Positions 16,631 through 24,029 of a DNA stretch of 32,266 nucleotides are shown piece by piece. Made by a program: the position numbers and the translations under genes. Source of the DNA: an uncultured Eubacteriales bacterium (lineage in GTDB: Bacteria; Bacillota; Clostridia; Oscillospirales; Acutalibacteraceae); the NCBI GenBank assembly GCA_934525065.1, contig CAKSYX010000021.1, forward strand, positions 1 through 32,266, written 5' to 3'. Within the stretch, counting starts at the first letter, position 1. Each line of letters begins with the position of its first letter. The notes beneath the pieces are model-generated. The model worked only from the letters and a program-made list of their open reading frames with translations. It made no database searches and was not told the DNA's origin.

Positions 16631-17476
16631 GTGGCGGAAAAAACAAGACTCGACGTTGCCCTTTTTGAAAAAGGCTTTTGCGAAAGCCGCGAAAGGGCCA
16701 AGGCTCTCATCATGGCCGGGCAGGTCTATGTGGGCGGAAAAAAGGTGACCAAGGCCGGGGAAACGGTTAAGGAAACCGACAGCATCGAAGTCCGGGGCGA
16801 AAAGATGCCCTATGTCAGCCGCGGCGGCTGCAAGCTTGAAAAGGCGGTTCGCGAGTTCGGTCTGCGCCTTGACGGAAAAATCTGCATGGACATCGGCGCG
16901 TCCACCGGCGGCTTCACCGACTGTATGCTCCAAAACGGCGCATCAAAGGTATATTCCATTGACGTCGGCTACGGTCAGCTTGCCTGGAAGCTGCGCACCG
17001 ATGAGCGCGTTGTGAACCTTGAAAGAACCAATTTCCGCTATGTTACCCATGAACAGATTCCGGAAGAGATCGACTTTGCGAGCGTGGACGTTTCCTTCAT
17101 CTCGCTGAAGCTCATTGTGCCCGTGATGAAAACGCTTTTGAAAAACGGTGCGCGTGCCGTCTGCCTGATCAAGCCGCAGTTTGAAGCCGGACGTGAAAAG
17201 GTCGGCAAAAAAGGTGTTGTCCGTGAGCTTTCGACCCATATCGAGGTCGTTGAAACAATCAAGAGCTTTATGCTGGGCGAAGGCTTTTCCGTTCTCGCGC
17301 TTGATTATTCGCCGATTAAAGGCCCTCAGGGCAATATAGAATATCTTATATATGTTCAGAACGACGGAAAAAGCGACGATTTTGTTACGCTTTCCGTCAG
17401 CGAAATTGTTGAACGCTCCCATAAACTCAATGAGAACGGAAAAATTGACCCGGACAGCAGGGAGGTGCAGGGATGA
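16631..17476 (+). CDS. tlyA: TlyA-family rRNA (cytidine-2'-O)-methyltransferase
   Basis: 281 residues. An N-terminal S4 RNA-binding domain (about 5-65; RLDVALFEKGFCESRERAKALI) is joined to an FtsJ-like methyltransferase domain with SAM motif DIGASTGGFTDCML (87-100). The FtsJ catalytic tetrad K-D-K-E appears intact as K68, D153, K181 and E237. Mycobacterial TlyA 2'-O-methylates C1409 of 16S and C1920 of 23S rRNA and confers capreomycin/viomycin sensitivity; the target here is inferred. GTG start immediately after the dxs stop; 4-base overlap with nadK. Confidence 0.93.
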   Translation: MAEKTRLDVALFEKGFCESRERAKALIMAGQVYVGGKKVTKAGETVKETDSIEVRGEKMPYVSRGGCKLEKAVREFGLRLDGKICMDIGASTGGFTDCMLQNGASKVYSIDVGYGQLAWKLRTDERVVNLERTNFRYVTHEQIPEEIDFASVDVSFISLKLIVPVMKTLLKNGARAVCLIKPQFEAGREKVGKKGVVRELSTHIEVVETIKSFMLGEGFSVLALDYSPIKGPQGNIEYLIYVQNDGKSDDFVTLSVSEIVERSHKLNENGKIDPDSREVQG

Positions 17477-18330
17477 GAATTGCTTTTCATGTCAATCTGA
17501 CGCGCCCTCATGCGTTTGAGGTCACCTGCAATGTTGTTGCCGAACTGAAGCGGCTCGGAGCGGAGGTTTTTATGCCGAGTGAGCTGAAGGAAAACTTCTC
17601 CCACCTCAATGTTCGCTTTTTGCCGAACGATGAGGCTGTCTCATGCTGCGACGTTCTGATTGCCGTCGGCGGAGACGGAACGTTCATTCATGCCGCTCAC
17701 GATGCGGCAAAATATGACAGGGAGATTCTCGGAATCAACGCCGGAAACCTCGGCTTCCTTGCCGGACTTGAAAAGCAGGAGCTTCATCTGCTTTCAAGGC
17801 TGACAGAGGGCAAATATGAAATCGACAGGCGCATGATGCTTTGTGCCGAACATTATATTGACGGAAAGCTCGTGAGCAAAAATTACTGCCTCAACGATGT
17901 TGTGATAGCGCGCGGCATTTCAATGCGTATGTGCGATATAAATGTTTCTTATGACGCAAGCGGCTCATATCTTTACCACGCAGACGGACTTATCGTTGCA
18001 ACGCCGACAGGTTCAACGGCATATTCGCTTTCTTCCGGCGGCCCGGTCGTTGATCCTTCAATTGAAAGTATCATAACGACCCCCGTTTGCACCCATTCGC
18101 TTTTTTCGCGGTCGATAATTTTTCGCCCGGAAACAAAGCTTGAGCTTTCGGTCGGCAACTGCGAGCTTTGCCTGCCGCTTTTGAGCTGCGACGGAGAAAG
18201 CGCAATAAAAATTACGCCGGAAAGCAGGATACTTGTCAGGCGCGCCCACAGAAATTCAAAAATAATCAGAATCAAGGCCGACAGCTTTACGGATATACTC
18301 TATAACAAGCTGATTGAACGCCGGGTATAA
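17473..18330 (+). CDS. nadK: NAD kinase
   Basis: 285 residues. It phosphorylates NAD to NADP using ATP or polyphosphate. The catalytic GGDGT motif is at 66-70 (D68), with INAGNLGFLAG at 88-98, NDVVIARG and ATPTGSTAYSLSSGGPVVDP further on, the standard NadK set. ATGA overlap with tlyA. The tlyA-nadK-argR-recN order is conserved across many Firmicutes. Confidence 0.97.
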   Translation: MRIAFHVNLTRPHAFEVTCNVVAELKRLGAEVFMPSELKENFSHLNVRFLPNDEAVSCCDVLIAVGGDGTFIHAAHDAAKYDREILGINAGNLGFLAGLEKQELHLLSRLTEGKYEIDRRMMLCAEHYIDGKLVSKNYCLNDVVIARGISMRMCDINVSYDASGSYLYHADGLIVATPTGSTAYSLSSGGPVVDPSIESIITTPVCTHSLFSRSIIFRPETKLELSVGNCELCLPLLSCDGESAIKITPESRILVRRAHRNSKIIRIKADSFTDILYNKLIERRV

Positions 18331-18345
18331 AAAGGAGCGGAGAAA

Positions 18346-18795
18346 ATGAAAAAGAACAGACATGAGGCGATACTCTCACTTGTTGAAAGAGAGGAAATTT
18401 CAACCCAGGAGGAGCTGATGAACCGCCTCAACGAATTGGGCTATAAGGTTACGCAGGCAACCGTTTCGCGCGACATCAAGGCACTGAAGCTTTTGAAAAC
18501 GCCTGCCGAGGGCGGCGGCTATAAATATACTGCGGCAAAAAGCGAAGCCGAGGATATGTCGCTCAAATATCTTTCGATCCTTTCCCATTCCGTTACCGGC
18601 GCGGATTACGCAGGAAACATGGTCGTTGTCAAGTGCATTTCCGGAATGGCGGGCGCAGCCTGCGAGGCAATCGACAACCTCGGAGATTTCTCCGTTGTGG
18701 GCACTCTCGCCGGAGACAACACCTTCTTTGCCCTTTGCAGGAACGAAGACGCCGCAAAAGCCTTCAGCGAAAAAATTGCCGGCTATATCGGCTGA
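18346..18795 (+). CDS. argR: Arginine repressor ArgR/AhrC
   Basis: 149 residues. The N-terminal winged helix (about 1-70; RHEAILSLVEREEISTQEELMNRL, then VTQATVSRDIKAL) binds ARG boxes; the C-terminal domain (about 80-149) hexamerises and binds arginine. The effector motif normally written GTxxGDDT reads GTLAGDNT here, with Asn for the second Asp. AAAGGAG stands a dozen bases upstream, with a second GGAG closer to the ATG. No arginine biosynthesis gene is nearby; association with recN is a common Firmicutes arrangement. Confidence 0.95.
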   Translation: MKKNRHEAILSLVEREEISTQEELMNRLNELGYKVTQATVSRDIKALKLLKTPAEGGGYKYTAAKSEAEDMSLKYLSILSHSVTGADYAGNMVVVKCISGMAGAACEAIDNLGDFSVVGTLAGDNTFFALCRNEDAAKAFSEKIAGYIG

Positions 18796-18822
18796 ATTTT
18801 ATGAAAGGACGGCAGACAGACC

Positions 18823-20511
18823 ATGCTGAAAAATTTGAAAATTGAAAATGTCGCCGTCATTGAAAAGGCGAACATCACCTTTGAAAACGGCTTTAATGTT
18901 ATGACCGGCGAAACGGGCGCAGGAAAGTCAATCGTTATTGACTCCATAAACGCCGTGCTCGGTGAACGCACCTCAAAAGAGCTTGTCAGAACGGGCGAGA
19001 CTTCCGCAAAGGTTACGGCATTTTTTGAGGATATCCCGGAAAGCGCAATGACTGTGCTCAAAGAGCTTGACATCGACTGCGAGGAAGACGGCTCACTTCT
19101 TGTTAGCCGCGCTCTTTCCTTTGACGGAAGAAGTTCCTGCAGGGTCAACGGCCAGCCCGTCACGGCAACGATGCTGCGCCGCCTTTCAAGAACGCTTATC
19201 ACAATTTGCGGCCAGCATGACAGCCAGACCCTCCTTCAAAGCGAAAGCCACATCGGCTATATCGACTCCCTTGCCGAATGCGGCGGACTTCTTTCTCAGT
19301 ACCGCGAGCTTTATCGCGAAATGAAACGGCTCAAAAAGGAGCTTGCTTCGCTTTTTGTCAGTGAAGCGGACAAGCAAAGCCGCCTTGACTTTCTCTCTTA
19401 TCGTATAAATGAGCTCGAAAACGCGAACATCATTCCCGGCGAGCGCGAAAGCCTGAGAGCGCAGAAGGCGAAAATTCAGAACAGAGAAAAAATAATCGGC
19501 ACTCTCTATGCCTGCAAGGAATTGCTCTCGGGGGACGAAAACACCGGCGGCCTTGCAGATAAGCTTTATTCTCTCAGCTCGTTTCTTGCTCAGTTGAGTG
19601 ATTACCACAGCAGCTATGAGACCTACATTTCTTCAATCGACAGCTTTCGCTATGAGCTTGAGGATTGCCTTTCCGAGGTCTCCTCGGAGCTTGACTCGTT
19701 TGAAGAAGAGCCCACCGATATAAACGAAATTGAAGAACGCCTTGACGTTCTTTACAGGCTTTCAAGAAAATACGGCGAAACGGAAGAGGATATGCTTTCC
19801 GCGCTCGAAGAGGCGAGGGCCGAATATGATTCCATCGCCTTTTCGGATGAAAAAAAGGCTCAGCTTGAAGCCGAGCTGAAAAAAAAGGAAAGTGAGGTCT
19901 TTAACCTCGGCTGTGTAATTTCCGATTGCAGGAAGGCGGCGGCTCTGCGCTTTGAAAAGCAGGTTGCTTTGGAGCTTTCCTTCCTCGATATGCCGCACGC
20001 GGTCTTTTCTGTTTCCTTCAAGGATACCGAACCGCAGGAAAACGGTCTTGACGAGGTTGAATTTCTTTTCAGCGCGAATGTCGGTCAAGAGCCGAAGCCG
20101 CTTTCAAAAATTGCGTCCGGCGGTGAGCTTTCAAGGGTAATGCTTGCCATCCGCTGCGTTCTCACGGGAGACGGCAGCGGCGAAACAATGATTTTTGATG
20201 AAATCGATACCGGAGTCAGCGGCCGTGCGGCGCAGAAAATTGCCGCAAAGCTCAGGCAGGTCGCTTTCGGCCGTCAGGTCATCTGCGTCACGCACCTTGC
20301 ACAAATCGCGGCAGCGGCGGACAACCACTTTTTGATTGAAAAGGAAACCGACGGCGTAAAGACCGTTACAAAGGTCAAAAAGCTCTCCGGCGTCGAAAGG
20401 GAAAGCGAGCTTGCAAGGATAATCGGCGGAGATATCATCACCGACGCAACCTTGCGCTCCGCAAGAGAGCTTATTGAATTTTCAGGCGGAAAGCAGGAGG
20501 ATGACTCTTGA
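18823..20511 (+). CDS. recN: DNA repair protein RecN
   Basis: 562 residues, an SMC-like ATPase that acts early at double-strand breaks. Walker A GETGAGKS is at 29-36; long coiled-coil arms occupy about 150-370; the ABC signature KIASGGELSRVMLAIR falls near 430 and Walker B MIFDEIDTGVSGRAA near 456. The start MLKNLKIENVAVIEKANITF matches the family N-terminus, although AAAGGA is 13 bases away, an unusually long spacing. It is the last gene of the nusB operon; the tyrS promoter overlaps its stop codon. Confidence 0.97.
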   Translation: MLKNLKIENVAVIEKANITFENGFNVMTGETGAGKSIVIDSINAVLGERTSKELVRTGETSAKVTAFFEDIPESAMTVLKELDIDCEEDGSLLVSRALSFDGRSSCRVNGQPVTATMLRRLSRTLITICGQHDSQTLLQSESHIGYIDSLAECGGLLSQYRELYREMKRLKKELASLFVSEADKQSRLDFLSYRINELENANIIPGERESLRAQKAKIQNREKIIGTLYACKELLSGDENTGGLADKLYSLSSFLAQLSDYHSSYETYISSIDSFRYELEDCLSEVSSELDSFEEEPTDINEIEERLDVLYRLSRKYGETEEDMLSALEEARAEYDSIAFSDEKKAQLEAELKKKESEVFNLGCVISDCRKAAALRFEKQVALELSFLDMPHAVFSVSFKDTEPQENGLDEVEFLFSANVGQEPKPLSKIASGGELSRVMLAIRCVLTGDGSGETMIFDEIDTGVSGRAAQKIAAKLRQVAFGRQVICVTHLAQIAAAADNHFLIEKETDGVKTVTKVKKLSGVERESELARIIGGDIITDATLRSARELIEFSGGKQEDDS

Positions 20512-20536
20512 CAATTTTCTTCAAAGCCTGTATCAT
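20508..20536 (+). promoter_or_regulatory. Sigma-A promoter for tyrS
   Basis: TTGACA (20508-20513), perfect -35; a 17-base spacer; TATCAT (20531-20536). The -35 includes the recN TGA stop (20509-20511). Expected onset is near 20543, leaving a leader of under 50 bases. An 11-bp palindrome, agtgttacact (20551-20561), lies in the early leader and could be an operator or simply chance. Confidence 0.8.
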
Positions 20537-20590
20537 ATTTAACCATGAACAGTGTTACACTTTAAAACGTTAAAACAGGAGGACATAAAA

Positions 20591-21817
20591 ATGCAAATAT
20601 ATGACGAACTTGTTGCGCGTGGCCTGATTGCTCAGGTTACGGATGAAAAAGAGATCCGCGACCTTGTCAACAACGGAAAGGCTGTTTTCTATATCGGCTT
20701 TGACCCCACCGCAGACTCGCTCCACGTCGGTCACTTCATGGCTCTTTGCCTGATGAAAAGGCTTCAGATGGCCGGAAACAAGCCTATCGCGCTCATCGGC
20801 GGCGGAACGGGAATGATCGGTGATCCGTCAGGCAGGTCGGATATGAGAACCATGATGACCCCGGAAACGATTCAGCATAACTGCGACTGCTTCAAAAAGC
20901 AGATGAGCCGTTTCATTGACTTTTCAGACGGAAAGGCTCTCATGGTCAACAATGCGGACTGGCTTTTGAACCTTAATTATATTGATGTTCTGCGTGATGT
21001 CGGCGCGTGCTTCTCGGTCAATAATATGCTTCGTGCCGAGTGCTATAAGCAGAGAATGGAAAAGGGACTTTCGTTCCTTGAGTTTAACTATATGATAATG
21101 CAGAGCTACGACTTCTACCGTCTTTACACCGACTACGGCTGCAATATGCAGTTCGGCGGTGACGACCAGTGGAGCAATATGCTCGGAGGAACCGAGCTTA
21201 TCAGAAAGAAGCTCGGAAAAGATGCATACGCAATGACCATCACTCTTCTGCTCAACTCTGAGGGCAAGAAGATGGGCAAGACCCAAAAGGGCGCTGTTTG
21301 GCTTGACCCGGAAAAAACCAGCCCATACGAATTCTATCAGTATTGGCGCAACGTTGCGGATGCAGACGTTCTCAAGTGCATCCGTATGCTCACTTTCCTT
21401 CCGCTTGAGGAAATTGACAAGATGAACGATTGGGAGGGCAGCCGGCTCAACACCGCGAAGGAAATTCTTGCCTTTGAGCTGACAAAGCTCGTTCACGGCG
21501 AGGAGGAAGCGCTCAAGGCTCAGACCGCTGCAAAGGCACTCTTCGGAGCAGGCGGGGACCTCGAGCATATGCCGACGACCGTTTTGACCGAAGCAGACTT
21601 TAAGGACGGAAAAATCGGCGTTATCGACGCAATGCTCAGGGCCGGCGTAATCAAGTCAAGAGGCGAGGGCAGAAGGCTCGTTGAACAGGGCGGCGTTTCG
21701 CTTGACGATGAAAAGGTTACAGATTTTGCCGCCGTCATTGAAAAATCCGCCTTTGAAAAGGGTCATGTGATCCTCAAAAAAGGCAAGAAGGTTTTCAATA
21801 AGCTCGTGATTGAGTAA
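20591..21817 (+). CDS. tyrS: Tyrosyl-tRNA synthetase
   Basis: 408 residues, bacterial TyrS (class I). The HIGH motif is HVGH (45-48), the KMSKS motif is KMGKT (227-231), and the tyrosine-site block MQSYDFYRLY...QFGGDDQW spans about 170-194. A C-terminal S4-like tRNA-binding domain occupies about 340-408. The start at 20591 has AGGAGG eight bases upstream; an in-frame ATG at 20552 would add 13 residues that are not conserved. The leader is too short for a T-box riboswitch, which controls tyrS in many Firmicutes. Confidence 0.97.
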   Translation: MQIYDELVARGLIAQVTDEKEIRDLVNNGKAVFYIGFDPTADSLHVGHFMALCLMKRLQMAGNKPIALIGGGTGMIGDPSGRSDMRTMMTPETIQHNCDCFKKQMSRFIDFSDGKALMVNNADWLLNLNYIDVLRDVGACFSVNNMLRAECYKQRMEKGLSFLEFNYMIMQSYDFYRLYTDYGCNMQFGGDDQWSNMLGGTELIRKKLGKDAYAMTITLLLNSEGKKMGKTQKGAVWLDPEKTSPYEFYQYWRNVADADVLKCIRMLTFLPLEEIDKMNDWEGSRLNTAKEILAFELTKLVHGEEEALKAQTAAKALFGAGGDLEHMPTTVLTEADFKDGKIGVIDAMLRAGVIKSRGEGRRLVEQGGVSLDDEKVTDFAAVIEKSAFEKGHVILKKGKKVFNKLVIE

Positions 21818-21838
21818 ATTAAAAACAAACAGATTTTT

Positions 21839-21867
21839 CAGCCGGGCAGGATTGTCCGGCTGATTTT
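21839..21867 (+). terminator. Probable weak intrinsic terminator after tyrS
   Basis: cagccgg (21839-21845) pairs with ccggctg (21856-21862), extendable by G-U and C-G pairs to nine base pairs with a 6-base loop. Only four T residues follow (attttg), so termination may be partial, allowing read-through into the DUF554 gene, which has no obvious promoter of its own. Confidence 0.5.
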
Positions 21868-21897
21868 GAATGTGACCGGCAAAAAGGATGTGTTTGA

Positions 21898-22617
21898 ATG
21901 ACAGGACTCGGAACTATCGTCAACTGCGCTGCGGTAATTGCCGGTGCGGTTGTCGGAATAGTGTTTAAAAAGGTGCTCAAGGAACGGTTTTGTGAGCTGA
22001 TAACGCAGTGTATGGGGCTTGCCGTTATTTTCATCGGCGGTGCAGGCGGAATCGGACGGATAATTGAGCTGAACGGTCAGGAAAACGGAACGGCGCAAAT
22101 TGTTTTCATGGTCATTTCGTTTGCACTCGGTTCGTTTTTAGGCGAGCTTATCAATATTCAGCACTTGACGGAGCGTTTTGGCGAATGGCTCAGGAAAAAG
22201 ACGGGCAGCGAAAACGACAACGGTTTCATCTCCGGCTTTGTCAGTGCATCGCTCACGGTCTGTGTCGGCGCAATGGCTGTCATCGGACCGATTCAGGATG
22301 CGCTGAACCATGATTATTCAACCCTTTTTACAAAAGCTGTGCTTGACCTTGTCATAATTGCGGTCATGGCGTGCGCAATGGGAAAGGGAACGGCCTTTTC
22401 GGTCATTCCGCTCGGAATTTTCCAAGGCCTTATTACGCTGCTTGCAAGGCTCGTCAAGCCGCTTCTCACCGACCTTGCAGTTGCGAACATCAGCTTTGTC
22501 GGCTCAATGATGATCTTTGTTGTCGGCGTAAATCTCATGTTTGACAAAAAGATTCGCGTTGCAAATATGCTGCCCACGATTCTTTTTGCGGTCGCTTTCA
22601 GTTTTATTCCGGTCTGA
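21898..22617 (+). CDS. DUF554 family membrane protein (YdfK-like)
   Basis: 239 residues with about six or seven hydrophobic segments and the DUF554 signatures: GTIVNCAAVIAGAVVG at the N-terminus, a conserved glycine-rich segment near 45-52, LGSFLGELINIQ near 73-84, and FVSASLTVCVGAMAVIGPIQDAL near 112-134. Members are small integral membrane proteins of unproven role, suggested to be transporters. AAAGGATG lies nine bases before the ATG. No functional link to tyrS or to the peptidase downstream is evident. Confidence 0.88.
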   Translation: MTGLGTIVNCAAVIAGAVVGIVFKKVLKERFCELITQCMGLAVIFIGGAGGIGRIIELNGQENGTAQIVFMVISFALGSFLGELINIQHLTERFGEWLRKKTGSENDNGFISGFVSASLTVCVGAMAVIGPIQDALNHDYSTLFTKAVLDLVIIAVMACAMGKGTAFSVIPLGIFQGLITLLARLVKPLLTDLAVANISFVGSMMIFVVGVNLMFDKKIRVANMLPTILFAVAFSFIPV

Positions 22618-22635
22618 ACCTGTAATTGGTATGTT

Positions 22636-22664
22636 TTGACTAAAAAATCAAGGTGTTTTATTGT
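22636..22664 (+). promoter_or_regulatory. Candidate sigma-A promoter for the M28 peptidase-mannosidase unit
   Basis: TTGACT (22636-22641), 17 bases, TATTGT (22659-22664). A second arrangement, TTGTTT (22674-22679), 17 bases, TATTAT (22697-22702), also fits but would start transcription inside the ribosome binding site, so the upstream one is preferred. Confidence 0.5.
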
Positions 22665-22675
22665 ATTTTTAAGTT

Positions 22676-22705
22676 GTTTATGATAAACTGAATTGATATT
22701 ATCAA
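22676..22705. promoter_or_regulatory. Two adjacent 13-bp palindromes, possible operators
   Basis: gtttat-g-ataaac (22676-22688) and ttgata-t-tatcaa (22693-22705) are each perfect, with centres 17 bases apart. They lie just after the predicted onset of the upstream promoter and cover both boxes of the alternative promoter. Their sequences differ, so a single regulator is not certain; A+T-rich DNA makes chance palindromes more likely. Confidence 0.35.
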
Positions 22706-22720
22706 AAAGGGGAGACATTT

Positions 22721-24019
22721 ATGCCAAGCTTTAAGGCAACAGACGGAACAAAAGCTTTCATGAAGGACGGCATCCGATACATATGCGAAAACTTCAAAAA
22801 GCGTTCGCCCGGCTCGGAAAGTGAACGGAACACCCAGGCATATTTCAAAACCGAACTTGAAAAATATGCCGATGAAGTTCAGATGGAGGACTTCAAGCTT
22901 CATCCCCATGCATTCATGGGCTTCATCATCATTGCGGTCACGTTCTGCCTTGCTTCAATTGCGCTTTACTGGCTCTTCCCGTCAGTCATTTATCCGGGAA
23001 GCAGCAAGGCCGAATTTATCCTTGCCGCTCTTCCTCCGGTGCTCATGCTTCTGAGTATACTCATGTTCCTTTTTGAATTCCTCTTTTATGGAAAGTTTGT
23101 TGATTTTCTCTTTCCAAAAAAGGTTTCGAGGAACGTTTTTGCAAAAAGAAAGCCGACCGGTGAGGTCAAAAGAAGAATCATTTTTTCCGGCCACGCCGAT
23201 GCGGCGTATGAGTGGACGTACTCCCTCCACGGCCGGCTCAAGACACTCCTTCCGGTAATGGGCGGTTCAATAATCGGAATGTTCTTCATTTTTGCCGTTA
23301 CTCTTGCAAGGCTGATTTCCTCTTTCTCTCTCGGCTTTGTTCCCGAAATTGAAACCGGACTTTGGAAGCCGCTCGGAATCGTGATGTTCGTTTTCGTTCC
23401 GTTCCTTATAGCGATGTATTTCTTCATAAATTGGCGCGTTGTTGTTGACGGAGCGAACGATAACCTTTCCGCCTGCTACGTTGCAATGGGCGTTCTCAAG
23501 GAAATGGCTGATAACGATTTCCGCTTCAAAAACACCGAGGTCTGCTGCCTTATCACCGGCAGCGAGGAAGCCGGACTTCGCGGTGCACTCGCTTTTGCAA
23601 AGGCGCATCAGGATGAGCTTAAAAAGACCGAAACCGTTGCAATTACGCTTGACACCATGCGCGAAATCGAACAGCTTCAAATCTACACAAAGGGCTGCAC
23701 CGGAACGGTCAAAGACAGCGAAGCTGTCGGAGACCTGCTCTTTGAAGCCGGACAGAACAACGGAGTTGAAATGAAACGTGCCGGTCTATATCCCGGAGCA
23801 GTCGATGCCGAAGGCTTTTCAAAGTATGGCATTCGCGCCTGCGGTTTCTGCGGCGTGAACCATGACCCTAAGACCTATTACCATACCCGTGAGGATACAT
23901 GGACGAACATCGACGAAAACTGCATCAACCTTTCGCTTGACATCTGCCTTGAGGCTGCAAGGCTTTACGATGAAAAGGGCGGAATCAGGGAATACGAAAA
24001 AAAGCGCGCAAAAAAGTGA
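22721..24019 (+). CDS. Membrane-anchored M28 family zinc aminopeptidase-like protein
   Basis: 432 residues. The M28 metal and catalytic residues are all recognisable: H158 (in FSGHADA), D243 (in VDGANDNLSA), E282/E283 (SEEAGLRG), D311 (TLDTM) and H388 (YYHTREDT), so activity as a two-zinc exopeptidase is plausible. The unusual feature is four hydrophobic segments placed within the protein: about 64-86 and 99-122 ahead of the first ligand, and about 176-204 and 216-236 between H158 and D243. No signal peptide is seen and the N-terminus (about 1-60) is soluble, so which face carries the active site is unclear. A good ribosome binding site (AGGGGAG) stands six bases upstream. The GH38 gene begins ten bases after its stop, implying one transcript. 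Confidence 0.85.
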   Translation: MPSFKATDGTKAFMKDGIRYICENFKKRSPGSESERNTQAYFKTELEKYADEVQMEDFKLHPHAFMGFIIIAVTFCLASIALYWLFPSVIYPGSSKAEFILAALPPVLMLLSILMFLFEFLFYGKFVDFLFPKKVSRNVFAKRKPTGEVKRRIIFSGHADAAYEWTYSLHGRLKTLLPVMGGSIIGMFFIFAVTLARLISSFSLGFVPEIETGLWKPLGIVMFVFVPFLIAMYFFINWRVVVDGANDNLSACYVAMGVLKEMADNDFRFKNTEVCCLITGSEEAGLRGALAFAKAHQDELKKTETVAITLDTMREIEQLQIYTKGCTGTVKDSEAVGDLLFEAGQNNGVEMKRAGLYPGAVDAEGFSKYGIRACGFCGVNHDPKTYYHTREDTWTNIDENCINLSLDICLEAARLYDEKGGIREYEKKRAKK

Positions 24020-24029
24020 GGTAGGTATA

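Noticed and set aside
23862..24029. Longer start for the alpha-mannosidase frame (ATG at 23862)
   Set aside because: The frame is open there only as a shadow of the peptidase gene; GH38 similarity begins at the ATG at 24030, which has a ribosome binding site.
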